Source: DAOQAU01 sp964640325 (lineage in GTDB: Bacteria > Cyanobacteriota > Vampirovibrionia > Gastranaerophilales > Gastranaerophilaceae). From it: a stretch of 64,000 nucleotides of DNA. Where the stretch lies: contig CAZXID010000001.1 in assembly GCA_964640325.1 (NCBI GenBank), forward strand, positions 1 through 64,000, read 5' to 3'. The translations under genes were made by a program, and so were the position numbers. The notes beneath the pieces were generated by a model that did no database searches, was not told where the DNA came from, and worked only from the letters and a program-made list of their open reading frames with translations. Below are positions 8,649 through 17,985 of this stretch, piece by piece (position 1 is the stretch's first letter; each line of letters opens with the position of its first letter).

Positions 8649-9638
8649 ATGACTTTAAACACGGTTTACGAAACACGAGCACTTACAAAAGATTTATATA
8701 AAATATTTGCAGGAGTCTATAGCGATTTTCGCGCAGTCGCGGTTGAAAATTACAAGTTTGAACTTGAACCTTTGAGTTATGAAGGTTTTGTCGAAGCTGT
8801 AGAAAAAGAGCTTATAAAGTGCATCGTACTTTTGGAAAATCAGATTCCTACAGCTTTTTTAGTCTATACGACAATGATTTCTGAAGCCGTTGAGTTGAAT
8901 GTTATCCACTGCCTTGGCGAAGAAGATTTGATTGAAAAGCGCAAAGTTTTGGTGGAAAAATTTCTTGAAGAAACAAAAGAAGAACGTATAAAACAGGTGG
9001 TTTGTTATCCTATGTTGGGCTCTCAGGGTGATTTTGTGGAATATTTATCTAATTACGGGTTTAAGTTTGTCGGACTTGCGGTTTTAAGGTTTATGTTTCA
9101 AAATTCAAATTCCGAGGCTATATTAAACAATATGGAACTTTCCGAATTAGAAGAAGATTATGAGATTAAAACCTGGCTGAGCGGGTATTTTCATGATGCG
9201 GTAAAAATTGTTCAAGCAGCTTTTGAAAATACTGCAGATGCACTTTTTGACCCCAGATTTAAGTCAATTGACGGAACAGAAGATATTTTGGAAAAAATAG
9301 TAAATAGTATTTACGGTGAGTTTTTGCCTATGGCAACAAGTGTTTTGATGTACAAAAACAAACCTTGCGGTTTCTGCTTTGCAAACATTACAGGCGGCAA
9401 AATCGCCAATATACCGATTGTTGCAATTGAAAAAGAACACAGGGGCAAAGGTTTATCAAAACATTTGCTCAAAAAAACAATCAAAACTCTTTTGCATTGG
9501 AACAGTACAAAAGAAAGAGAGATTTCTGAAGTCAACACCTGTACCGAAACAAACAATTATCAGGCGCTCAAAATGTACAGACACGTAGGTTTTAAAGAAG
9601 ATTACAGTTACCCGCAATCATACCTGCCAATTGGATAA
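8649..9638 (+). CDS. Tandem GNAT-fold acetyltransferase-like protein
   Basis: 329 aa from the ATG at 8649, chosen because AAAGGATG lies just upstream; an in-frame TTG at 8610 would add 13 residues but has a weaker context. Two GNAT-like halves are visible. The N-terminal one ends with YLSNYGFKFVGLAVLRF and looks degenerate; the C-terminal one has the acetyl-CoA loop EKEHRGKGLSKHLLKK (R-G-K-G) and the closing NNYQALKMYRHVGFK. The substrate is unknown. Confidence 0.8.
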   Translation: MTLNTVYETRALTKDLYKIFAGVYSDFRAVAVENYKFELEPLSYEGFVEAVEKELIKCIVLLENQIPTAFLVYTTMISEAVELNVIHCLGEEDLIEKRKVLVEKFLEETKEERIKQVVCYPMLGSQGDFVEYLSNYGFKFVGLAVLRFMFQNSNSEAILNNMELSELEEDYEIKTWLSGYFHDAVKIVQAAFENTADALFDPRFKSIDGTEDILEKIVNSIYGEFLPMATSVLMYKNKPCGFCFANITGGKIANIPIVAIEKEHRGKGLSKHLLKKTIKTLLHWNSTKEREISEVNTCTETNNYQALKMYRHVGFKEDYSYPQSYLPIG

Positions 9639-9640
9639 AA

Positions 9641-10326
9641 ATGTTAAAAAAAGGATTTACTTTATCAGAGGTTTTAATAACGATAGCAATCATAGGTGTG
9701 GTTGCGGCACTTACTATCCCCAATATTATAAAAAACACTCAGCGTAAAGATTTAGAAACTGCTTTTAAAAAAGTTATACTGTTGTTTCTCAGGCGGTTGC
9801 ACAGATGAAGGCTCAGGATGGTGCCGTCTGGGCCTATTATAATTACAAAGATAACAACGGGAAAACAGGCTGGAGCACTAAACTTTTTTATACTGATTCA
9901 AAAAAAATTTTTATTGTAACAAATCAATGCTGCTCTGATAGCAGTTGTCCGGTTACATGTGAACCCGCTAATGCAACATATTATAAAAACTTCCCAAACC
10001 AGGCTAATTTTGGCAGTGCTGGTTTATTTATAAATAAATTTTATACCTCTGACGGAATGCTTATTTCTCCCACTCCTTACTCAAATGCAGACGGAAGAAT
10101 TGCTGTTTGGGTAGACACAAACGGTTATAAAAAGGGACCTAATAGGGCTGGATACGATTTATTTTTATTTCAAGTCATGGACGACGACAGAGTGTTACCC
10201 ATGGGTGCTCCAAATACTGCATATACATCATGTAGTAGCACTACTAACTTAACGAGCATGGGTAATGGTAATGCTTGTGCAAATAGAGCGGTCTACGAAA
10301 AAGATTATTTCAAGAATTTACCTTAA
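9641..10326 (+). pseudogene. Type IV prepilin-like gene with -1 frameshift
   Basis: The ATG at 9641 opens a classic prepilin: MLKKGFTLSEVLITIAII, with peptidase cleavage after KKG, F at +1 and E at +5, then a hydrophobic helix ending ALTIPNI. After ETAFKK the frame runs into nonsense and a TGA near 9805. The other frame, entered by adding one A to the A6 run at 9767-9772, continues smoothly as SYTVVSQAVAQMKAQDGAVW to the stop at 10326. It is therefore one pilin of about 229 aa broken by a single-base loss. A homopolymer sequencing error, a true pseudogene or slippage on A6 are all possible. Cysteine pairs (QCCSDSSCPVTC) suggest disulfides in the exported head. Confidence 0.8.
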
Positions 10327-10359
10327 AAAATTTACGATTTTGTCGACAATTCAAGTTAA

Positions 10360-10436
10360 GTAGGCCGGGAATACTTGCCTGATAACATGGCGAAGTTTTT
10401 TGGATTGCTTCGCTCACTTCGTTCGCTCGCAACGAC
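10360..10436. repeat. Two REP-like palindrome fragments
   Basis: TAGGCCGGGAATACTTGCCTGAT (10360-10382) resembles the intact palindrome at 31802-31825. It is followed by GGATTGCTTCGCTCACTTCG...CTCGCAACGAC (10402-10436), a copy of the family that also appears near 39022 and 49082. Confidence 0.65.
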
Positions 10437-10460
10437 AAAAAAGTGCATAAAGGCACCCCG

Positions 10461-10492
10461 CTAATAAACTAATAAACTAAAATAAACTTACT
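10461..10492. repeat. 8-bp tandem repeat
   Basis: CTAATAAA occurs twice in tandem at 10461-10476, then degenerate CTAAAATAAA and CTTACTAA up to the LOG stop codon. It belongs to the same style of octad array as those at 28421, 46042 and 48025. Confidence 0.5.
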
Positions 10493-11111
10493 AAGATTTT
10501 GCGGACATTTCAAGTTTTGAAAGAATGTTTTCGTCTGTGGGTTTGAAGTTGTTTAAATAATCAATCGCTTCTTGCGGGGTTTTTGCAACATAATATATTG
10601 TTTTTGAAGTTGTGTGTGCAAAATTTTGTTTAACTATATCGTCAAAAAATTTGAGCAGGTTGTCGTAAAATCCGTTTGTATTTAAAATTATTATAGCTTT
10701 TTGGTTGTAACCAAGCTGTTTTTGAACAATCATTTCTGTTAATTCTTCCAAGGTGCCAAAGCCCCCTGGTATTGCAATTACGGCATCTGAAATTTTATCC
10801 AGTTTATCTTTTCTTGTTCGCATACATTCGGTTACAAAAAGCTCGTCGCAATCGGTGTTTCCGACTCCTATATTATAAAGCTTTTCGGGTAAAACTCCTT
10901 TTACTTGACCGCCAAATTCTTTTACTGCATTTGCATTTACTCCCATTGTGCCTAAAGTTCCGCCTCCGTAAACAAGATTAAATCCTGCTTGCGCCATTAA
11001 AATCCCCAGCTCTCTGGCTGTTTCGTAATATATTTTGTCTAAATTATTGCTTGCCGAAGAAAATACACAGACGTTTTTAATTGTTTTTTGGCTTTTGGTT
11101 TGATTACTCAA
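10491..11111 (-). CDS. LOG family protein (TIGR00730)
   Basis: 206 aa Rossmann-like protein of the 'lysine decarboxylase-like' LOG family, whose studied members release the free base from nucleoside 5'-monophosphates such as cytokinin ribotides. It has the YGGGTLGTMG nucleotide-binding loop near residue 47 and the family signature PGGFGTLEELTEM near 115-127. Its start overlaps the end of the upstream prepilin gene by 8 bp, and it is the last gene of the leftward rny operon. Its physiological substrate here is unknown. Confidence 0.9.
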   Translation of the reverse strand: MSNQTKSQKTIKNVCVFSSASNNLDKIYYETARELGILMAQAGFNLVYGGGTLGTMGVNANAVKEFGGQVKGVLPEKLYNIGVGNTDCDELFVTECMRTRKDKLDKISDAVIAIPGGFGTLEELTEMIVQKQLGYNQKAIIILNTNGFYDNLLKFFDDIVKQNFAHTTSKTIYYVAKTPQEAIDYLNNFKPTDENILSKLEMSAKS

Positions 11112-11739
11112 ATTCTCCTCCGATCAGATAGTAATAGGAACAATAAACGCCAAATCCGAAAGGTGAGCAATCATTTTTCAAAATCGTTCTTTCAATGTTT
11201 TTGCCCAAAGGCTCTATTTTATCTTTAAAAATATTCACTCCGAAAATATCTTTGCCCCAAGTGTTTGGAAGTTTTATTCCGTTTATATCAATAAGCATTA
11301 ATGCACAAACATCGTTTTCTTTGCATTTATCTGACACCCACTTAAGCCCGAAGATTTTATCCTCGTCCCAAAAATAAAGGTTATCAAAATAATATTTGTC
11401 GCCTTGTGCAATTGCTTTTTTATCCATATACAAAGGTTGATATGTTTGATTGGAAACTCCTGATTTGAACCTCAGATAGGGTTTTATTATATTTAGCATA
11501 ACAGCTGTTTTGTAATCATTATTTTGAGCATGCCGAAATTTTTGTTCTAAATCAAGTTCGTTTTGAGCTTTTATTGAAGAAAAAACATATTCCAGTCCGG
11601 AATAAGTATTAACCCATTTAGAGATAAATTGAGCTTGTTTGGTGTTATTTAAACTTAAAGGCAGAATAAAAAAAGTTACCCCTAAAATGAGCAAGAAAAC
11701 GATAACTACTTCAATAATCGTAAATCCGTTTTTATTCAT
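11104..11739 (-). CDS. Type IV prepilin-like protein
   Basis: 211 aa. It begins MNKNGFTIIEVVIVFLLI: a short basic leader, cleavage expected after G, F at +1, E at +5, then a hydrophobic helix of about 20 residues, the prepilin/pseudopilin signature. The remaining globular domain has four cysteines (CKENDVC, CSPFGFGVYC) suited to disulfides outside the cell. It lies 12 bp downstream of the PHP gene and overlaps the LOG gene. Unlike the prepilin at 9641 it is intact. It could be a minor pilin or pseudopilin. Confidence 0.85.
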   Translation of the reverse strand: MNKNGFTIIEVVIVFLLILGVTFFILPLSLNNTKQAQFISKWVNTYSGLEYVFSSIKAQNELDLEQKFRHAQNNDYKTAVMLNIIKPYLRFKSGVSNQTYQPLYMDKKAIAQGDKYYFDNLYFWDEDKIFGLKWVSDKCKENDVCALMLIDINGIKLPNTWGKDIFGVNIFKDKIEPLGKNIERTILKNDCSPFGFGVYCSYYYLIGGEFE

Positions 11740-11751
11740 AAAACTCCGTTT

Positions 11752-12606
11752 TTATTTTGCCAAGTCCAAATGTTTTTTCTCTGCCACCAGTTTATCATAA
11801 ACCCATTCAGGAACAAAATTTTTGCCCAAAATTATCTGGCCGTTCATGATATTAGGGGCGTGAAAATCAGAGCCGCCCGTTACAATAAGCCCCAGTTCCT
11901 CTGCCATAGAAGAAAAATATTCTACAATCGCAGGGGAGTGTTTTCTATGATAGGCCTCAATTCCTCTTAAGCCGTAGTGCATAAGCTCTTTTATAAGGCT
12001 TTCTGCTATTTCCAAATCATGAGGATGCGCAATGACAGGGATTCCGCCTGCATCATAAATAACTTCAACCGCTTCATGGGGTGTCACCGTTTTTCTTTGA
12101 ACATATACCGGAGAATTGTCGTTAATATATTTTGCATAGGCTTCAATCACGCTTTTTGTTCCACCTGCTGATGTAATCGCTTTTGCAATATGCGGCCGCC
12201 CGATACTTCCTCCTTGCGCCACCTGACTTGTTATATCTTCAAAACTTATTCTTATGCTTTCTTTTTTGTTTAAAAGAGTAACTATTTCTTTTGTTTGCTT
12301 AACCCTTGCCTGTTGTTGGGTTTTTATCAAGTTTTTGAAATCCGCATTTTCAACATCCATAAAATACCCTAAAATATGAATTTCATAGTTATTGTAAAGG
12401 GTATTTATTTCGACTCCGCGAATAATTTCTAAAGATTTGCCCTGTAATGTTTTGAGATAATCCTGTGAAACTTGCCATGATAAAACGTTGTCGTGGTCAG
12501 TAAGCGCAATAACATCAAGCCCTGTTTCAATTGCAGCATCTACAATTTGTTCAGGCTTAAAAACCCCGTCCGAGTAATTTGTATGGATGTGCAAATCCGA
12601 CTTCAC
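11752..12606 (-). CDS. PHP domain phosphoesterase (TrpH/RNase AM-like)
   Basis: 284 aa. The trinuclear metal-site motifs are all present: DLHIHTNYSDG (residues 3-13), LTDHDN near 35, RGVEINT near 63, HILGYF, IAHPHD near 195 and GGSDFHAP near 248. This layout matches TrpH-type PHP enzymes, which remove 5' nucleotides from RNA or hydrolyse 3',5'-bisphosphonucleotides. The start ATG overlaps the ymdB stop by 4 bp. Its place beside RNase Y and YmdB fits a role in RNA turnover, which is an inference. Confidence 0.88.
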   Translation of the reverse strand: MKSDLHIHTNYSDGVFKPEQIVDAAIETGLDVIALTDHDNVLSWQVSQDYLKTLQGKSLEIIRGVEINTLYNNYEIHILGYFMDVENADFKNLIKTQQQARVKQTKEIVTLLNKKESIRISFEDITSQVAQGGSIGRPHIAKAITSAGGTKSVIEAYAKYINDNSPVYVQRKTVTPHEAVEVIYDAGGIPVIAHPHDLEIAESLIKELMHYGLRGIEAYHRKHSPAIVEYFSSMAEELGLIVTGGSDFHAPNIMNGQIILGKNFVPEWVYDKLVAEKKHLDLAK

Positions 12607-13421
12607 TTTGAACCTCCGTCCGTATAATCTTTGTCAAATGAAATTCTTTTTATATTAATTGCTTTACCGCTTTTTTTGTCAATTAAAATTTCAACGGCAT
12701 TTATTTGAACAACTTTTCCTTTTGGGATTTCATATCGTTCCGGCAGGCAGGTTGTCAGGCGTTTTAAAGAGGTCTCTATTTCCATTCCGATGACACTTTC
12801 TGAAATTCCGCAGAATCCCACATCTGTTATGTATGCCATATTGCCGATAATTTTTTCATCTGCAGTCTGGACATGAGTATGTGTTCCTAAAACTCCGCTT
12901 ACACCTAAATCTTCGCAAAATCTTGCAAAACAAATTTTTTCGGCTGTTGCCTCAGCGTGAAAATCAATTAAAATAATCGGAGTGATTTTTTTCAGTTTTT
13001 TAACCTCTTTTTTAACAATTTCCCACGGTGAGTCAATCGGCGGCATAAAAACTCTTCCCAAGAGGTTAATCACAGCAATTTTTGTTTTTCCGATTTCAAA
13101 AATTTTAGAGCCGACCCCTTTTGTTTTTGGTGGGTAATTCAGAGGTCTTATGAGTTTATCGGCTTTTTTTATGTAGTCAAAAATGTCTTTTTTATCCCAG
13201 ATGTGATTGCCCGAGGTCAGGCAATTTATACCGTAGCCGACCAATTCGTTGTAATTTTTTTCGATTAGCCCGAAACCGTGTGAAGCATTTTCGGCATTTG
13301 CAATACAAAAATCCGGAGCATCACCCTTTCCTTTAAGTTCTGCCAAATAGTCCCCGACAGCTTTCCTGCCGAGTTTTCCTACAATATCGCCGAAGAATAG
13401 TATTTTTAGTTGGTTTGACAT
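12603..13421 (-). CDS. ymdB: YmdB-family metallophosphoesterase (TIGR00282)
   Basis: 272 aa calcineurin-like phosphoesterase. Motifs: FFGDIVGKLGRKAV near the start, NAENASHGFG, SGNHIWD near 72, DFHAEATAEK near 150 and GTHTHVQTAD near 180. Members hydrolyse 2',3'-cyclic nucleotides and in Bacillus subtilis ymdB lies next to rny, as here. The 85 bp between rny and ymdB hold a heptad repeat pair. The RBS GGATAAA precedes the ATG. Confidence 0.93.
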   Translation of the reverse strand: MSNQLKILFFGDIVGKLGRKAVGDYLAELKGKGDAPDFCIANAENASHGFGLIEKNYNELVGYGINCLTSGNHIWDKKDIFDYIKKADKLIRPLNYPPKTKGVGSKIFEIGKTKIAVINLLGRVFMPPIDSPWEIVKKEVKKLKKITPIILIDFHAEATAEKICFARFCEDLGVSGVLGTHTHVQTADEKIIGNMAYITDVGFCGISESVIGMEIETSLKRLTTCLPERYEIPKGKVVQINAVEILIDKKSGKAINIKRISFDKDYTDGGSK

Positions 13422-13435
13422 TTTATCCTTGAAAA

Positions 13436-13513
13436 GTAAATAGTAAATGGTAAATAGTAAATAGAATTTTTTAAACCTCTATTTACTATTTCCTATTAAC
13501 TATCCACTATTTA
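13436..13513. repeat. Paired heptad arrays (rny-ymdB gap)
   Basis: Four direct heptads (GTAAATA, GTAAATG, GTAAATA, GTAAATA) at 13436-13463 face five inverse ones (CTATTTA, CTATTTC, CTATTAA, CTATCCA, CTATTTA) at 13479-13513. The last inverse heptad contains the rny stop codon. The arms can pair around a T/A-rich loop. Confidence 0.9.
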
Positions 13514-15027
13514 GCTATTTCCGTTGCTCTAAATTCTCTTACCACGGTCACTCTTATTTGACCGGGATAATCGAGTTCGTTTTCGATTCTTTGTGCAACA
13601 TCTCTTGCAAGTTTTTGTGAAGCAAGATCGTCAAACTGTTCTGCCTGAACAATTACTCGAACCTCACGGCCTGCTTGAACGGCAAAAGACTGTTTTATAC
13701 CCTCGTAGCTTTTTACGATTTCTTCTATTTTTTCAAGTCTTTTTATATAAATTTCTAAAGTATCACGTCTTGCACCCGGACGGCCTGCAGAGATTGCATC
13801 TGCGAGTTTAATCAAAACCGCCTCAATTGTATTTGCGGTTACATCATCGTGGTGGGCTTCAATGGCATGAATTATTTCTTCTTTTTCGCCGAATTTTCTG
13901 GCAAGGTCGACACCAAGCTGAATGTGAGTTCCTTCTTGAGTTTGGTCAACTGCTTTTCCTATGTCGTGAAGCAAGCCGGCTCTTTTTGCCACATAAACAT
14001 TTGCACCGATTTCTGCCGCAAGCATTCCTGCGATGTGACCTACTTCAAGCGAGTGTTTAAGGACATTTTGGCCATAACTTGTTCTGTAATAAAGTCTTCC
14101 CAATGTTCTTACCAATTCTTTGTTGAGTCCCATAATGCCCATATCCAGAGCCGCATTGTCACCTTCTTCAAGTATTTTTTTATCTATTTCTTCTTTTGCT
14201 TTTTCAACCATTTCCTCAATTCTGACGGGGTGAATTCTTCCATCGGATATAAGTTTCTCAAGCGCAAGTTTTGCTATTTCTCTTCTTACCGGATCAAAGC
14301 TTGAAAGAACAACTGCTTCAGGAGTATCGTCAATAATCAAATCCACTCCTGTAAGTGTTTCAAGGGTTCTGATGTTTCTTCCTTCGCGGCCGATTATACG
14401 TCCTTTCATTTCATCATTTGGAAGTGCAACAACAGAAACTGTTGATTCAACGGTCGTATCTATCATACAGCGTTGCATTGTCGTGGTTAAAATTTCTTTT
14501 GACTTTTCAAGTGCATTTTCTCTTATTTTTGCTTCGTTTTCTTTGATTAACTGCATTTGTTCCTGAGCTAAATCATGTTTTAATTGTTCAAAGAGCATAT
14601 TTTTTGCATCTTCTGTAGATAGTCCCGAAATTCTTTCCAGCTCGGAGGTTTGCTTTTGAACCAACTCTGCCAGATAATCTTCTTTTTCAAGAAGTTCATC
14701 TTTTTTTCTTTGCAGCTGAGATTCTTTTTCTGCCACTTCTTGAGTTTTTGTCTCAAGTGAATCTTCTTTTTGCGCCAGTTTGTTTTCTATCCTGGAAATC
14801 TCTTGGCGGCGTTCTCTGATTTCCTCGTTAAGTTTCTCTCTTTCTTCCTGAACCGCTTCTTTGGCTGCAATAATCGCTTCTTTTTTCAAAATTTCTTCTT
14901 TTTCGCTAAAATCCGCCTGAGTTTTTCCTGATTGACGGGAGAGCATTTTGAATTTATTTTGTTGAATAACGACAACAGCAGAAAAAGCAATAACAAGAAT
15001 GATTGTTAAAGTTAATAATAAACTCAT
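13507..15027 (-). CDS. rny: Ribonuclease Y
   Basis: Membrane-anchored endoribonuclease that starts mRNA decay. 506 aa, normal length. Order: N-terminal transmembrane helix (SLLLTLTIILVIAFSAVVVI, residues 2-21), long Glu/Lys-rich coiled coil to about 185, KH domain with GRIIGREGRNIRTLE near 208-222, then the HD domain with LLHDIGKA near 350 and IEAHHDDV near 387. It is the first gene of a leftward set with ymdB, a PHP enzyme, a prepilin and LOG. Confidence 0.97.
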   Translation of the reverse strand: MSLLLTLTIILVIAFSAVVVIQQNKFKMLSRQSGKTQADFSEKEEILKKEAIIAAKEAVQEEREKLNEEIRERRQEISRIENKLAQKEDSLETKTQEVAEKESQLQRKKDELLEKEDYLAELVQKQTSELERISGLSTEDAKNMLFEQLKHDLAQEQMQLIKENEAKIRENALEKSKEILTTTMQRCMIDTTVESTVSVVALPNDEMKGRIIGREGRNIRTLETLTGVDLIIDDTPEAVVLSSFDPVRREIAKLALEKLISDGRIHPVRIEEMVEKAKEEIDKKILEEGDNAALDMGIMGLNKELVRTLGRLYYRTSYGQNVLKHSLEVGHIAGMLAAEIGANVYVAKRAGLLHDIGKAVDQTQEGTHIQLGVDLARKFGEKEEIIHAIEAHHDDVTANTIEAVLIKLADAISAGRPGARRDTLEIYIKRLEKIEEIVKSYEGIKQSFAVQAGREVRVIVQAEQFDDLASQKLARDVAQRIENELDYPGQIRVTVVREFRATEIAK

Positions 15028-15254
15028 AGCAATTCAATACCTCGTTCATTTCTATTTTTTTTATACACGCAATGCCCGATTTCATTACCAAATCGAGCTT
15101 AAAGTTATATTTTTAACTGTAATTTATTGCATATATTTCCAAAAATTTATCCTACTACATCTGAAACAATGTTATCATATTTTTGGTCATTTGTACAGTG
15201 GTGTTACAAAATATTTAGTTACACAGCTGTTTAGCTCTTAAGTCTATTACACTT

Positions 15255-15283
15255 CTATTCACCATTTACCATTTACTATTTAC
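15255..15283. repeat. Heptad array upstream of pepA
   Basis: CTATTCA, CCATTTA, CCATTTA, CTATTTA in tandem, with no direct-orientation partner close by. The 308-bp gap between rny and pepA otherwise shows only a small CGATTT/AAATCG hairpin and, at 15300-15305, an extended -10 box (TGT-TATAAT) for pepA. Confidence 0.8.
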
Positions 15284-15335
15284 TTTTTTAGCTTCGTGTT
15301 ATAATTTATAAAAATTGTTTGAAAGGAGTTTTGCG

Positions 15336-16820
15336 ATGGATGTAAAAGTTTTAAACGGTGAATTAAAAACACAAAAATGCGATTTGTTGGTTGTGGGGCT
15401 TTTTGAAAAAACAAAAACCTTAAGTGGGATTATCTCCACGGTTGATAAAGCTTTGGGCTCAATTATTACAAAATTTGTAATCCAAAAAGACAAATTTCCC
15501 GCCAAATCAAAAGAAACTTATCTTTTGCAAACTTACGACAAAATCCCCGCAAGAAAGATTTTAATTGTGGGCTTGGGTGATAAGAAAAAATTAACTGCCG
15601 ACACAATAAGAGAAATAGGCGCAAAAATTGTTGCAAAAGCACAAAGTATTAAAGCCAAAAAAATCTGTGTTGATTTGGGAGAATTGAATATCGACTTACA
15701 AGAAAGCGGCTATGCCTTTGCACTGGGTGCAACAATCGGCGAATATTCTTTTGACAAATACAAGTCCGAAAAAAATAAAGACAAAATCGAAGAATTGATA
15801 CTTGTTGAAAAAAATAAGGCAAAATTTGAAAAACTGCAAAAAGGAGCGGATAAAGGAATTAAAATCGCTAATGCAATGAACTTTGCCAGAAACCTTTCTA
15901 ATGAGCCGGCGCAGGAGGTTACACCCTCAAAACTTGCCCAAGTCGCAACAAAAATTAAAGGCACAAAAGGTATAACAGTTAAAATTTACGAAAAAGAGCA
16001 AATAGAAAAAATGGGGATGGGGGCGTTTTTAGCGGTAGGCAAAGGAAGTTCCCAGCTACCGAAATTCATCCACATCAAATATACTCCTACAAAACCCAAG
16101 AAAAAAATTGCGCTTGTCGGAAAAGGAATTACTTTTGACAGCGGCGGATTAGACATCAAGCCCGCATCTTCAATGGTTACCATGAAAGACGATATGTCGG
16201 GTGCTGCTTGTGTTTTGTCGATTATGAACACGATAAAAGAGTTTAACCCGAAGGTAGAAGTTCATGCAATAGTAGCGGCTTGTGAAAACATGCCCGGATG
16301 CTCGGCTTACAAACCGGGAGATGTTCTGGTTGCCAAAAACAAAAAAACAATCGAAATAGATAACACCGATGCCGAAGGCAGGTTAACTCTTGCGGATGCG
16401 CTTTGTTTTGCCTCAGAGCTTGGCGTAGATGAAATTATTGACATTGCGACTTTAACGGGCGCTTGTATGGTGGCACTTGGGACTCAGGCGGCAGGAATTA
16501 TGGGAAATAACCAAAAAATGATTGATGATTTGATAAAAATCGGGTCTCAATCAGGCGAAAGACTTTGGCAGTTGCCTATTTGGGATGAATATAAAGACGG
16601 TTTAAAAAGCGATGTAGCCGATATTAAAAACTCAGGCGCACGCTGGGGCGGCGCAAGCTCTGCAGGAGCTTTTCTTAAAGAATTTGTTAAAAAAGAAATC
16701 AAATGGGCACACCTTGACATTGCAGGGGTTGCCTTTCTTGAAAGCCCTCAAAAAGAGCTTTGCAAAGGCGCAACCGGTGCCGGTATAAGGACAATTTTAA
16801 ATTATATTTTGTCGGCTTAA
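15336..16820 (+). CDS. pepA: Leucyl aminopeptidase (M17, cytosol aminopeptidase)
   Basis: Removes N-terminal residues from peptides; a hexameric two-metal enzyme. 494 aa from the ATG at 15336, which has GAAAGGAG at the right distance; a TTG at 15315 would add 7 residues. The C-terminal catalytic domain has GKGITFDSGGLDIKP near 265-280 (Lys and Asp metal ligands), MKDDMSGAA, and the family signature NTDAEGRLTLADAL near 343. The N-terminal half is the less conserved macro-like domain. Confidence 0.96.
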   Translation: MDVKVLNGELKTQKCDLLVVGLFEKTKTLSGIISTVDKALGSIITKFVIQKDKFPAKSKETYLLQTYDKIPARKILIVGLGDKKKLTADTIREIGAKIVAKAQSIKAKKICVDLGELNIDLQESGYAFALGATIGEYSFDKYKSEKNKDKIEELILVEKNKAKFEKLQKGADKGIKIANAMNFARNLSNEPAQEVTPSKLAQVATKIKGTKGITVKIYEKEQIEKMGMGAFLAVGKGSSQLPKFIHIKYTPTKPKKKIALVGKGITFDSGGLDIKPASSMVTMKDDMSGAACVLSIMNTIKEFNPKVEVHAIVAACENMPGCSAYKPGDVLVAKNKKTIEIDNTDAEGRLTLADALCFASELGVDEIIDIATLTGACMVALGTQAAGIMGNNQKMIDDLIKIGSQSGERLWQLPIWDEYKDGLKSDVADIKNSGARWGGASSAGAFLKEFVKKEIKWAHLDIAGVAFLESPQKELCKGATGAGIRTILNYILSA

Positions 16821-16827
16821 TTTTTTT

Positions 16828-16864
16828 AAGTGCGGGGAAAAATCTTTGATTTTTTCCCGCACTT
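16828..16864 (+). terminator. Terminator after pepA
   Basis: AAGTGCGGGGAAAAATC pairs with GATTTTTTCCCGCACTT around TTT; the stem is about 16 bp. It follows the pepA stop by a few bases. Confidence 0.75.
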
Positions 16865-16905
16865 ATTTATGATATTATTTTAAAATCGGTTTTATAGGAA
16901 TTAAA

Positions 16906-17985
16906 ATGAGAGAACTTGAGAATATTCCCCAAAATTCAAAAATTGCAATATACGGTGCGGGTGAAGCAGGGGTAAGCGTCAAAAAGCATATTGAAAAAAA
17001 TCGTCCTGATCTTAATTTGGTCTGTTTTTTTGACAAAAACGCGAAGGAAGATTTTGAAGGGAAGAAAGTTTATCAAATTGAAGATATAACTCATAAAATC
17101 AATACATTCGATTTTGTGGTTATTGCATCGTATTTAAATTTTCCAATTATGGAAGCAATTTTAAAGAATATTGGGGTAAAAAATTATATTAAATCAGCGC
17201 ATTTGCCTGTGCCTTTGATAAACAAAAATTCAAAAACCGAAGAAGTAAAAAAAATACTGAATACTCAGCAAAGCAAGGAAATCTTTGAACTTGTGGTCAA
17301 TGCTTATACTTGTAAAAATTGTCTTGTGGCGTTGTCAAAATATTTAAAACTCAAAAATCTTGAAATTTATCCTAAAATGCACGAGCAGTATTTTGATTTT
17401 ATCAACGCAGAAGTTGTTAAAACAGTAATAAGCGGCGGAGCCTATGATGGCGGCACAACGTTGCTGTTTTTAGACAGGTTTGTAAATGCACAAAAAATTT
17501 ATGCTTTTGAGCCTATGTATGAAAAATTTAAGTGTGAACTTAATGAAAAGTTTATTGAAAAATCAAATAAGGTAGAAATAATTAAAAAGGGGCTGTTTGA
17601 TAAATCGACAAACATAGGATTTGATGAATTCGGCACGGCCTCTAAAATAAATTCTTACGTTTCTATGAATGATATTAATACTATTCAAACTCTTTCCATA
17701 GATGATTTTGTTTCACAAAAAAATATTCAAAAAGTCGATTTCATTAAAATGGATTTGGAAGGTTGTGAGATGCTTGCGCTGAAGGGAGCCGCAAAAACTA
17801 TAAGAGAACATCGTCCTCAACTTGCAATATGTATCTATCACAGTTACGATGATTTATTTGATATTCCGCTTTATTTGGGGGAAGTTTTGCAAGATTACAG
17901 GTTTGAAATCTATCATTATTCGCCAAATACTAATTGGGAAACAGTTTTATATGCAATTCCGACAGAGATAAGCGGTGAGCAGTGA
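16906..17985 (+). CDS. FkbM-family methyltransferase with N-terminal Rossmann domain
   Basis: 359 aa. Residues 1-110 form a nucleotide-binding-like domain (KIAIYGAGEAGVSVKKHI, then LVCFFDKNA). The C-terminal half is an FkbM-type SAM methyltransferase: VISGGAYDGGTTLLFLDRF near 180, YAFEPMYEKFK, and VDFIKMDLEGCEMLALKGA near 278-296. Members methylate sugars or lipids. The stop codon lies in a heptad-like repeat (GCGGTGA GCAGTGA). It stands alone between pepA and ftsZ. Confidence 0.88.
   Translation: MRELENIPQNSKIAIYGAGEAGVSVKKHIEKNRPDLNLVCFFDKNAKEDFEGKKVYQIEDITHKINTFDFVVIASYLNFPIMEAILKNIGVKNYIKSAHLPVPLINKNSKTEEVKKILNTQQSKEIFELVVNAYTCKNCLVALSKYLKLKNLEIYPKMHEQYFDFINAEVVKTVISGGAYDGGTTLLFLDRFVNAQKIYAFEPMYEKFKCELNEKFIEKSNKVEIIKKGLFDKSTNIGFDEFGTASKINSYVSMNDINTIQTLSIDDFVSQKNIQKVDFIKMDLEGCEMLALKGAAKTIREHRPQLAICIYHSYDDLFDIPLYLGEVLQDYRFEIYHYSPNTNWETVLYAIPTEISGEQ

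Noticed and set aside
9767..9775. Programmed -1 frameshift site in the prepilin gene.
   Set aside because: The zero-frame codons TTT AAA AAA do not form a standard X-XXY-YYZ heptamer; only single-codon slippage would work, so a one-base loss or an assembly error is simpler.
13436..13513. Heptad arrays considered as CRISPR or operator arrays.
   Set aside because: Units of 7 bp with no spacers are too short for CRISPR, and the unit sequence changes from locus to locus, which argues against one operator protein.
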